Shown here one piece after another: positions 58,144-64,000 of a stretch of 64,000 nt of DNA. The stretch is from an uncultured Bacteroidales bacterium (GTDB lineage: Bacteria; Bacteroidota; Bacteroidia; Bacteroidales; F082). The stretch spans positions 1 through 64,000 of the forward strand of contig CALEMB010000102.1 of assembly GCA_937902805.1 (NCBI GenBank), in the 5' to 3' direction. The position numbers and the translations under genes are program-made. How positions within the stretch are numbered: position 1 is the first letter of the stretch; the number at the start of each line of letters is the position of its first letter. The notes beneath the pieces were generated by a model. The model worked only from the letters and a program-made list of their open reading frames with translations. It searched no databases and had not been told where the DNA came from.

Positions 58144-59016
58144 CTAAAGTAATTGCCCAACGTTGGCGATTCTATTATTGGCGATTTTGATGTACTCCTC
58201 AGAAATATCATATCCAACGAATCTTCTCTTGTTCTTCAAAGCAACAACGGCTGTGGTACCGCTTCCCATAAAGGGGTCTAAAACCACGTCACCTTCAAAA
58301 CTATAAAGATTGATCAACCTATGTGGTAGTTCTTCGGGGAATGGTGCGGGATGGTTGACGCGTCTTGCACTTTCTGCATTCATCTTCCAAATGCTTTTAG
58401 TCCAATCCAAGAAATCTTCCTTTTTGATGGTGTCTTTCCCCTTTTTTCGGCTCATGCTACCTTTACTGAACACTAGAATATATTCATGCACATCTCTTAA
58501 TATTGGATTTGCAGCACTTTGCCAACTGCCCCAGGCACAAGAACCTCCAGATGAAGCCGCTTTATCCCAAATGATTTGTCCTCGATAGTTGTATCCGATG
58601 TCAGCCATAATCCGTCCAACGTAATCCGTCAAAGGGATATAAGGTTTCCTTCCCAAATTGGCGACATTCACACAAGCTCTTCCGCCATCAACCAACACTC
58701 GGTATGTTTCGCGCATTACATTATCCAATAACTGTAGGTAGTCTTGCAATGTGAGATTTTGGTCGTATTCTTTGGTGACATTGTAAGGGGGAGAGGTAAT
58801 CATTAAGTGGATGGAATTATCCGGTAATTCTTTCATGTCCTCTGAAGAATGAGCGTATATCTTGTTTACTTTGTCGTCGCTCAAATGATTTTCAGTCTTG
58901 TCCTTTGCTTCAATCAATTGTATGCCTTGATACAAGTTTGATTGGTAAAACTTGTCGGCGTTATGGCCAACTCTTGCTGAAACGCCGAATGATGAAGTCT
59001 CTGTTCCTTTTTTCAT
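58144..59016 (-). CDS. type II DNA methyltransferase (adenine-N6 or cytosine-N4)
   Basis: 290 residues. Catalytic motif IV is SPPY (residues 75-78, LMITSPPYNVTKEYD) and the SAM-binding motif I DPFMGSGTT lies near the C-terminus (247-255), so this is the circularly permuted beta-class order. SPPY is most often seen in N4-cytosine enzymes. The start overlaps the stop of the upstream endonuclease gene by 4 nt (ATGA). It protects host DNA from the paired endonuclease. Codon use is AT-richer than the neighbours, which suggests horizontal acquisition. Confidence 0.88.
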   Translation of the reverse strand: MKKGTETSSFGVSARVGHNADKFYQSNLYQGIQLIEAKDKTENHLSDDKVNKIYAHSSEDMKELPDNSIHLMITSPPYNVTKEYDQNLTLQDYLQLLDNVMRETYRVLVDGGRACVNVANLGRKPYIPLTDYVGRIMADIGYNYRGQIIWDKAASSGGSCAWGSWQSAANPILRDVHEYILVFSKGSMSRKKGKDTIKKEDFLDWTKSIWKMNAESARRVNHPAPFPEELPHRLINLYSFEGDVVLDPFMGSGTTAVVALKNKRRFVGYDISEEYIKIANNRIANVGQLL

Positions 59017-59864
59017 AAGTTCAGCATTTCGATGAATCGTTGTCCTTTTAACTCGTCAGTGGTTTCCGCATTGGCAATAGAGATGATCCTCCCCAAATCT
59101 TTGTTGCTCATCATGGAACTGAAATAGTTCATGTTAGCGTTTAATATCTGGTCAATATAGGTCTCGATTTGATTGGGAGAGTCGAATGTCTCAAACCCTT
59201 TCTCAGGCGTTTCCTTGATAAACTCTCGGTTGGTGGGGTTGGGGTATAGTGAAATGAATTTCTGGATTACCCCACTTTGTTTTAGGCAATCAACTTTCTT
59301 TACATAGTTTACTGTTATAGGCGAATTGCCTAGGATGACAATAGGTATTTTCTTTGCTTTTGAGCTGTCAACTCTCAAGTTGATAGATTTTCCGATGGCT
59401 TTAAGCATGCTATCGGAGCGGAGCAGAGAAGGATTTCCTTTGTGAGAGTAATAATCGCCGCAAAATTCAAATTCCTCGTCGTCATTATAGAAGTAATTGT
59501 TCACGATCCCCATCTTGATTTCAAAAATCAATTTGATGTTCTCGGGTCTTTGGATAGTGCTGGCAGATGTGCAGAAAGCCAAATCGGCGGCGCTTTGCCT
59601 TGATAATCCTATTTCCTCGCAAACGACACCATTTACTGCATATAGATTATTGTGTCGTGCGATTTGAGAAAACAGGTCTTTACACCATTTTTCTGTGTTA
59701 GTGCCGATGAGAGCATTTCTTGAATTCGGAACATTGACCCTTGAGTTGTCTGTTTTGGGTTGAAAGGCATAATATCTGCCTCTGACGCGCATCATCAAAT
59801 TTTCAATGCTCGAAATGTTGATGGCGTCATTGAAAAAGTTTAGTTCATCTTGTTTGGACCACAT
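59013..59864 (-). CDS. putative type II restriction endonuclease (PD-(D/E)XK-like)
   Basis: 283 residues. No close family is recognised. The pairing with the methyltransferase and a candidate nuclease core, Asp94 (SAADLAF), then Glu115-Ile-Lys117 (LIFEIKMG), fit a PD-(D/E)XK fold. It would cut the site that the downstream enzyme protects; the site is unknown. It is upstream of the methyltransferase gene, overlapping by 4 nt, and AT-rich. The endonuclease call is inference from context and this motif. Confidence 0.65.
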   Translation of the reverse strand: MWSKQDELNFFNDAINISSIENLMMRVRGRYYAFQPKTDNSRVNVPNSRNALIGTNTEKWCKDLFSQIARHNNLYAVNGVVCEEIGLSRQSAADLAFCTSASTIQRPENIKLIFEIKMGIVNNYFYNDDEEFEFCGDYYSHKGNPSLLRSDSMLKAIGKSINLRVDSSKAKKIPIVILGNSPITVNYVKKVDCLKQSGVIQKFISLYPNPTNREFIKETPEKGFETFDSPNQIETYIDQILNANMNYFSSMMSNKDLGRIISIANAETTDELKGQRFIEMLNL

Positions 59865-59908
59865 GCGTTATTATTTTGGAGCGGTCGCCTATTTTTCATA
59901 TCCGGTCT

Positions 59909-59959
59909 CTACGGCCAATAAAAAAACTGCGGGCAAACTTGCTCGCAGTGTGGCCGTAG
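59909..59959 (-). terminator. nested hairpin with a T-run on the minus strand
   Basis: Outer arms CTACGGCCA (59909-59917) and TGGCCGTAG (59951-59959) enclose an inner hairpin ACTGCGGGCAA / TTGCTCGCAGT (59926-59949). On the minus strand the inner hairpin is followed by seven T, as in an intrinsic terminator. It may end transcripts from the gene pair at 60.1-60.6 kb before the restriction-modification genes. A second, weaker CCCGC/GCGGG hairpin lies at about 59985-59998. Confidence 0.6.
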
Positions 59960-60096
59960 GAATGCGCCAAAAGAAAAACAAGCCGCCCGCATTGCGGGGT
60001 TGCACTTGCACTTTCTTTATTTGCGTATTCATGAAATTTCCTACGTTTCACTGCGAATAGACAAATAGCAAACGCTATGGTTTATAATATGTTAGT

Positions 60097-60330
60097 TTAA
60101 TTCTTCTGTTTTTCTGTGTAATTTGTTTTTAGTTCTTGCTCTAAAATGTCGTAAATGTATGCCGGACTTTGAAAATAAAGCCCTGTGTTTAAGTTATTGA
60201 GCGCTGCGTAAGTCTTTGAGTTATAGACAATCCCCATCGCTTCGCGCATCGGGAGAGATTGCTCCTCCATCAAACGCACAATCAACTCGCGCGTCAAAGT
60301 CTCCACCATAAATGTCTCTTTCCCGTTCAT
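60097..60330 (-). CDS. small protein paired with a DUF3791 protein
   Basis: 77 residues; Met8 is an alternative start (MVETLTRELIVRLMEEQSLP). Soluble and helical, with ALNNLNTGLYFQSPAYIYDILEQEL near the end. It starts 7 nt after the stop of the DUF3791-like gene. Such small pairs often accompany toxin-like genes in Bacteroidota; none is present here. Function unknown. Confidence 0.65.
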   Translation of the reverse strand: MNGKETFMVETLTRELIVRLMEEQSLPMREAMGIVYNSKTYAALNNLNTGLYFQSPAYIYDILEQELKTNYTEKQKN

Positions 60331-60337
60331 AGCGCTT

Positions 60338-60562
60338 TTATGCCAAATTTCCTCCCATCCGTTTGCAATAGAGCGTCAAATCCTCCACCGTGTTTTCAAA
60401 GGAAAAAGTGTGCTCTACATCATAAAACTTCTCCACAAAATCAAGGCCTTTGTACTGCTGTAAATACTGATAGGCTTGTTGAGTGGTAATGTGATGAGCG
60501 GTGGCAAACTCCGTTATCAGGGCCACAATGTAATTGATTCTATCGATAATGGACTTGCTCAT
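60338..60562 (-). CDS. DUF3791-like small protein
   Basis: 74 residues from the ATG at 60562; an upstream ATG at 60589 lies within the promoter and is rejected. The pattern YLQQYKGLDFVEKFYDVEHTFSFENTVEDL resembles the DUF3791 family (Y-D-x-x-H-T...V-E-D). Members often sit beside DUF3990 proteins, which are toxin-like. Here no DUF3990 gene is seen, so the module looks incomplete. Confidence 0.7.
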   Translation of the reverse strand: MSKSIIDRINYIVALITEFATAHHITTQQAYQYLQQYKGLDFVEKFYDVEHTFSFENTVEDLTLYCKRMGGNLA

Positions 60563-60578
60563 AATTATTTCATCGTTG

Positions 60579-60586
60579 CAAAAATA
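60579..60586 (-). promoter_or_regulatory. -7 element of the DUF3791-like gene pair
   Basis: Minus strand TATTTTTG. The predicted start is about 10 nt before the ATG at 60562, fixing that start codon. It diverges from the prmC promoter, 34 nt away. Confidence 0.55.
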
Positions 60587-60620
60587 CATAAAAAACTTCT
60601 AAATCGGACAGGCTTTTTCG

Positions 60621-60628
60621 TAAATTTG
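60621..60628 (+). promoter_or_regulatory. -7 element of prmC
   Basis: TAAATTTG. The predicted transcription start (about 60632) coincides with the ATG at 60633, so the mRNA may be leaderless. Confidence 0.5.
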
Positions 60629-60632
60629 CACT

Positions 60633-61574
60633 ATGATTGGTTTCAACCTTGGCAAAACAAAACGTCTCTTCATAGAGAAGCTGTCCGCGAAGTTCCCCCA
60701 GCGCGAGGCGGAACAACTGATCCGTATCCTGCTCGAAGACCTCTTCAACATCGATTTGAAGCGCCAATTGATGGAACCCAACCTCTGCATCGACGAGCGG
60801 CAGCACTACCTGCTCTCGGAGGCGGTTCGAAGACTTATGGCTGGCGAGCCGGTGCAATACGTGACGGGCATGGCACGCTTCAACGACTTATTAATAAAGG
60901 TGTCGCCAGCCGTGCTCATCCCTCGCCCCGAGACGGAAGAGCTGGTGAATAAGATATGTTCTAGCCTCCTATGTCATTCCATCCAGCTGCCCATGTCATT
61001 CCAACAAGGGTATGTGCGGGAGAGGGAATCTATGGGCAGCGTTGCCAAGAGTCAAAAACCACCCTTTAGAATTTGGGACATCGGCACTGGCTCGGGCTGT
61101 ATCGCCATCGCCTTGGCCAAACAGTTCCCCGACGCCGAAGTCATCGCCTTCGATGTCTCGGAAGAAGCCCTGCAAATCGCCAAAGAGAACGCCGAAAGCC
61201 ACGGCGCAAAAGTGACTTTTGTACACGACGATGTGCTCCATCCAACATCCGATTTTTTCAGTCAGCCTGTGGATTTGGTTGTGAGCAACCCGCCATACGT
61301 ATGCGACAGCGAACGCGCAGCCATGGAAGCCAACGTCCTCGATTGGGAACCCGAAACCGCATTGTTTGTCCCCGACGACGACCCGCTACGGTTTTATCGC
61401 AAGATATTGGAATTAGCCAAAAAGCAGTTGAATCCAGATGGCCAGGTTTGGTTCGAGATTAACGAACGGATGTGGGAGGAGATGCTGCTTCTGTGTCGTG
61501 AGATGGGCTTTGCCGAGACTGAGATTTTGGAGGATTATGTGGGGAAACAGCGGTTTTGTCGGGCTAGTTTCTAA
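60633..61574 (+). CDS. prmC: peptide chain release factor N5-glutamine methyltransferase with repeat-encoded insert
   Basis: 313 residues, about 30 longer than usual. The SAM motif is DIGTGSGCIAIALA (149-162) and the catalytic NPPYV is at 219-223. It methylates the Gln of the GGQ motif in release factors. Residues about 110-143 (SSLLCHSIQLPMSFQQ...VAKSQK) match no PrmC family sequence I know; the DNA there is an imperfect palindromic repeat (60987-61039). The insert lies between the N-terminal helical domain and the methyltransferase fold, at a hinge that may tolerate it. Confidence 0.93.
   Translation: MIGFNLGKTKRLFIEKLSAKFPQREAEQLIRILLEDLFNIDLKRQLMEPNLCIDERQHYLLSEAVRRLMAGEPVQYVTGMARFNDLLIKVSPAVLIPRPETEELVNKICSSLLCHSIQLPMSFQQGYVRERESMGSVAKSQKPPFRIWDIGTGSGCIAIALAKQFPDAEVIAFDVSEEALQIAKENAESHGAKVTFVHDDVLHPTSDFFSQPVDLVVSNPPYVCDSERAAMEANVLDWEPETALFVPDDDPLRFYRKILELAKKQLNPDGQVWFEINERMWEEMLLLCREMGFAETEILEDYVGKQRFCRASF
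60987..61039. repeat. palindromic repeat inserted in frame into prmC
   Basis: CTGCCCATGTCATTCC (60987-61002) is nearly complementary to GGAATCTATGGGCAG (61025-61039). GTCATTCC also occurs at 60973-60980. Similar pieces are at 37240-37265 and 11441-11460. The element has no stop codon in the prmC frame. Confidence 0.75.
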
Positions 61575-61582
61575 AAAATCCC

Positions 61583-61590
61583 TATTTTTG
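61583..61590 (+). promoter_or_regulatory. -7 element of rnpB
   Basis: TATTTTTG about 4-7 nt before the predicted 5' end of the RNase P RNA and 8 nt after the prmC stop. Confidence 0.6.
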
Positions 61591-61593
61591 CAC

Positions 61594-61990
61594 CGCGATT
61601 CAGGCAGACTGTCGCGGGCCGGGAAAGCCGGCGCGAGGAAAGTCGGGACAGCACAGAGCACCATACTTCTTAACAGGAAGGTGTCCGAAAGGGCAACAGA
61701 CAGTGCCACAGAAAAATATACCGCCAAGGTCACTGCTCCGTGAGGATGACATTGGTAAGGGTGAAAACGCGAGGTAAGGGCTCACGCGGCGGGTGGCGAC
61801 ATTCCGCTGGGGTAAACCTTATGGGCTGCAAGTCCAAGTATAGAGACAATGGGGCCTCGGCCTCGAACGGGCTGCTCGTCCGTCGTCTCAGGGTAGGGCG
61901 CTTGAACCTTCGGGTGACCGCAGGTCTAGAGAAATGACAGTCGCCCCGCAAGGGGAACAGAATCCCGCTTATTCGCTTGCATCGCTAATA
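61594..61990 (+). ncRNA. rnpB: RNase P RNA
   Basis: Recognised by the conserved core in order: GAGGAAAGTCGGGAC (CR-I, near 61634), GTGCCACAGAAAAATATACC (about 61704), GGTAAGGGTGAAAACGCGAG (about 61755), GTAAACC near 61813, the AGAGAAATGACAG segment near 61927 and the terminal AGAATCCCGCTTAT near 61959. It is the catalytic RNA that removes 5' leaders from tRNA precursors. The ends are estimated from the promoter and the terminator. Confidence 0.95.
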
Positions 61991-61993
61991 CAC

Positions 61994-62030
61994 AAAAGGG
62001 TCCCGCCACTGCGGAACCCTTTTCTATTTT
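61994..62030 (+). terminator. intrinsic terminator of rnpB
   Basis: AAAAGGGT...CCGC (61994-62006) pairs with GCGG...ACCCTTTT (62011-62023), followed by CTATTTTG. Confidence 0.85.
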
Positions 62031-62109
62031 GTTGGCATTTCTCAATGGTAGGAATGTACCCCGCCCAAAATCAAGTTGACACCGAAATAGGTGATGACTG
62101 GAAATTTTG

Positions 62110-62117
62110 TATCTTTG
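62110..62117 (+). promoter_or_regulatory. -7 element of the L-serine dehydratase gene
   Basis: TATCTTTG, with the predicted start about 26 nt before the ATG at 62147. This rules out the longer reading frame that begins inside rnpB. Confidence 0.55.
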
Positions 62118-62146
62118 TCCCCGATTACAAAATTCAATCTACCGCC

Positions 62147-63349
62147 ATGAAATCCATCAAGGACATCTATAAAATCGGTGTGGGTCCTTCAAGCAGCCAC
62201 ACCATGGGGCCGCAAAAAGCCGCCGCCATTTTCAACGAACGTTATCCCCACGCCGCCGCCTTCGAGGTGACGCTCTATGGCAGCCTCGCCGCCACGGGCA
62301 AAGGTCACATGACCGACTGGGCTATCCTCAAAACGCTGCAAGCCCCAACGGAAATCGTATGGGAACCCGACATCATCTTGCCTTTCCATCCCAATGGAAT
62401 GTGTTTCAAGGCTTTTGACAAGGACAAAACGCTGTTGGGCGAGTGGACGGTTTACAGCATCGGGGGTGGCAACCTCGCCGAAGAAGGCAAGCAGAGCGAA
62501 CAACCTGACATTTATCCGCTGTCCAAGATGACCGACATCCTCAATTGGTGTGAACAACGGGGGCGTACCTATTGGGAGTATGTGTATGAGTACGAAAACC
62601 AAAAAGAAATCGAAGATACGATGAAGGAGGTGTGGCAGGTGATGAAAGACGCTGTTGAGCGCGGGCTGCAAGCCGAGGGTGTGTTGCCTGGGCCGCTCAA
62701 CTTGAGCCGCAAGGCGGCCATGTATCACATCAAGGCCTCAGGTTACACCCATACCTTACGCAGCCGCGGTTTGGTGTATTCTTACGCTTTGGCCGTTTCG
62801 GAAGAAAATGCCTCAGGCGGCCGTGTGGTCACGGCCCCGACATGCGGCTCTTGCGGCGTGATGCCCGCTGTGTTGTATCATCTCTCGAAGAGTTACGAGT
62901 TCTCCGACCTACGCATTATTCGTGCATTGGTGACGGCGGGTTTAGTGGGCAACATCGTGCGCACCAATGCCTCTATCTCGGGAGCTGAGGTAGGTTGCCA
63001 AGGTGAGGTGGGCGTTGCCTGTGCTATGGCTGCCGCTGCCGCCAACCAACTGTTTGGGGGTAGCCCCGCACAGATTGAATACGCTGCCGAAATGGCTTTG
63101 GAACATCATCTGGGTATGACTTGCGACCCCGTCTGCGGCCTCGTACAGATTCCCTGCATCGAGCGCAACGCCTATGCCGCTGCTCGTGCCTTGGATTCCA
63201 ATATCTACTCCACTTTCTCCGATGGCCGTCATCGCGTGTCGTTCGACAAGGTAGTGGAGACCCTGAAAGAAACTGGAAAAGACATACCTTCGCTCTACAA
63301 GGAAACTTCGCAAGGCGGCCTCGCCCGTGACTATGAGCAGATGGAATGA
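62147..63349 (+). CDS. sdaA: L-serine ammonia-lyase, iron-sulfur-dependent, single-chain
   Basis: 400 residues from the ATG at 62147 ([26 protein letters not shown]). The beta-type N-terminal domain and alpha-type C-terminal domain are fused. Cysteines for the 4Fe-4S cluster are in [14 protein letters not shown] and [18 protein letters not shown]. It converts L-serine to pyruvate and ammonia. It stands alone; the cluster makes it oxygen-sensitive, fitting an anaerobic lifestyle. Confidence 0.94.
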   Translation: MKSIKDIYKIGVGPSSSHTMGPQKAAAIFNERYPHAAAFEVTLYGSLAATGKGHMTDWAILKTLQAPTEIVWEPDIILPFHPNGMCFKAFDKDKTLLGEWTVYSIGGGNLAEEGKQSEQPDIYPLSKMTDILNWCEQRGRTYWEYVYEYENQKEIEDTMKEVWQVMKDAVERGLQAEGVLPGPLNLSRKAAMYHIKASGYTHTLRSRGLVYSYALAVSEENASGGRVVTAPTCGSCGVMPAVLYHLSKSYEFSDLRIIRALVTAGLVGNIVRTNASISGAEVGCQGEVGVACAMAAAAANQLFGGSPAQIEYAAEMALEHHLGMTCDPVCGLVQIPCIERNAYAAARALDSNIYSTFSDGRHRVSFDKVVETLKETGKDIPSLYKETSQGGLARDYEQME

Positions 63350-63353
63350 TGGT

Positions 63354-63385
63354 ACAAAAAAAGCCGCAACCTTTGGGCTGCGGCT
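63354..63385 (-). terminator. intrinsic terminator of the leucine-rich-repeat T9SS gene
   Basis: AGCCGCA (63362-63368) pairs with TGCGGCT (63379-63385); on the minus strand it is followed by seven T. It lies 18 nt past the stop of the minus-strand gene and also ends the convergent sdaA region. Confidence 0.75.
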
Positions 63386-63403
63386 CATGACAATTATTAC
63401 AGT

Positions 63404-64000
63404 CTATAAAACCGTCACCCGCTTTGTTTCAACACCCTTTGTCGTCTCCACCTTGATGACATACACACCCGCTGCTTGGTTGCTGAAATCGTATTCATAG
63501 GTGCCGCCATTCACGGGACTTTCAAAGACTTTTTCTCCATTGATATTGAAGATGAGGATGTTCTGGATGTCCTCAGCCTCGATGGTCACCTTGCCGTATG
63601 TCGGATTGGGATAAACTGCTGTAACTACGGCTTCACCTTCCGAAACCGCAGTGCAATCTTCAACGAACTCATAGAAACCGACCATTCCGGTTGGGTCGTA
63701 CCATGGAGAGTTTTGATAAGCTTCGACGCATCCGCAAGGAACGGTAAGCGTTTGAACGCCAAATTCGGCAAACACCTGACATCCATAGTCGTCTCCAAGC
63801 GTAGCAGGAGTGGTGGCCAAAGACACAGCCTCCGTTATGTGTGAGCACTTCCTGAAGGCCCAGTCGCCGATGTAAGCAACAGATTCGCCTAAAACCAATT
63901 TCCCATCTAATCCTTCACACTGGAAAAATGCGCTGGCTCCGATTGAAGTTACCGAATTTGGGATGATTAAATCGCCCGTCAGGTCGAAGCAAAAACCAAA
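63404..64000 (-). CDS. BspA-type leucine-rich-repeat T9SS surface protein (5' part outside the window)
   Basis: The reading frame is open to the window edge, so only the last ~198 residues are seen. They begin with BspA/LRR_5 repeats (DLIIPNSVTSIGASAFFQC, GKLVLGESVAYIGDWAFRKC) followed by a final repeat-like block (LTVPCGCVEAYQNSPWYDPTG). The end is a T9SS type A tail (YPNPTYGKVTIEAE ... AAGVYVIKVETTKGVETKRV). It is a surface adhesin-like protein exported by the type IX system. The terminator is at 63354-63385. Confidence 0.9.
   Translation of the reverse strand, partial: FGFCFDLTGDLIIPNSVTSIGASAFFQCEGLDGKLVLGESVAYIGDWAFRKCSHITEAVSLATTPATLGDDYGCQVFAEFGVQTLTVPCGCVEAYQNSPWYDPTGMVGFYEFVEDCTAVSEGEAVVTAVYPNPTYGKVTIEAEDIQNILIFNINGEKVFESPVNGGTYEYDFSNQAAGVYVIKVETTKGVETKRVTVL

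Noticed and set aside
59889..60032. 47-codon minus-strand frame upstream of the endonuclease gene
   Set aside because: It runs through a strong hairpin and has no recognised homologue; kept as a finding, not called as a gene.
61934..62146. N-terminal extension of the L-serine dehydratase gene
   Set aside because: It starts inside the RNase P RNA and crosses its terminator. The promoter at 62110 and the family N-terminus place the start at 62147.

Overview
The window looks like a chromosomal segment of an uncultured member of the Bacteroidales (Bacteroidota), probably gut- or rumen-associated and anaerobic. The evidence is: promoters with the Bacteroidota -7 element TAnnTTTG and little Shine-Dalgarno sequence; several proteins ending in type IX secretion (T9SS) sorting tails (YPNP...GVYxVK); a BACON-domain lipoprotein; the fused order rpsL-rpsG-fusA-rpsJ...; an oxygen-sensitive four-subunit 2-oxoacid:ferredoxin oxidoreductase; and a single-chain iron-sulfur L-serine dehydratase. 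No rRNA, tRNA, CRISPR array, IS element or prophage was seen.

Layout. 1-4.6 kb (minus strand): MFS transporter, a membrane-spanning kelch/AraC hybrid regulator and a BACON lipoprotein. 4.6-15.3 kb: housekeeping and envelope genes (M16 protease, rsmG, a GH73/LysM glucosaminidase, uvrA, a lytic transglycosylase, rfbC, lpdA), with several small palindromic or heptameric repeats in the gaps and inside uvrA. 15.4-36.3 kb (plus strand): an accessory surface locus made of a TPR histidine kinase and a NarL-type response regulator, a 1984-residue kelch/beta-helix/dockerin-like T9SS protein, a 3285-residue protein with three cohesin-like domains and many repeat domains, a 629-residue T9SS protein and a 99-residue peptide with a C-terminal membrane signal. 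36.4-37.7 kb: two small genes, terminators and the long leader of the ribosomal operon. 37.7-55.1 kb: the str-S10-spc-alpha ribosomal superoperon. 55.2-57.9 kb (minus): 2-oxoacid:ferredoxin oxidoreductase. 58.1-60.6 kb (minus): a compact restriction-modification pair and a small DUF3791-type gene pair. 60.6-64 kb: prmC (carrying an inserted repeat), RNase P RNA, L-serine dehydratase and the C-terminal part of a leucine-rich-repeat T9SS protein cut by the window edge.

The most interesting unit is the 15.4-36.3 kb locus. The promoter of the two-component genes and the promoter of the giant surface-protein operon carry the same 21-bp element, built on the perfect palindrome TAAGTAAATTTACTTA. In both it starts exactly 38 nt before a TATTTTTG -7 element, which puts its centre near -41, the position of a class II activator site. 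This predicts a dedicated, autoregulated sensor controlling a surface scaffold whose first protein has a dockerin-like module and whose second has three cohesin-like modules. The second theme is repeat invasion: small repeats typical of Bacteroidota intergenic DNA sit in frame inside uvrA and prmC and inside the loop of a terminator. Functional statements rest on motif recognition by eye; no database search was run.
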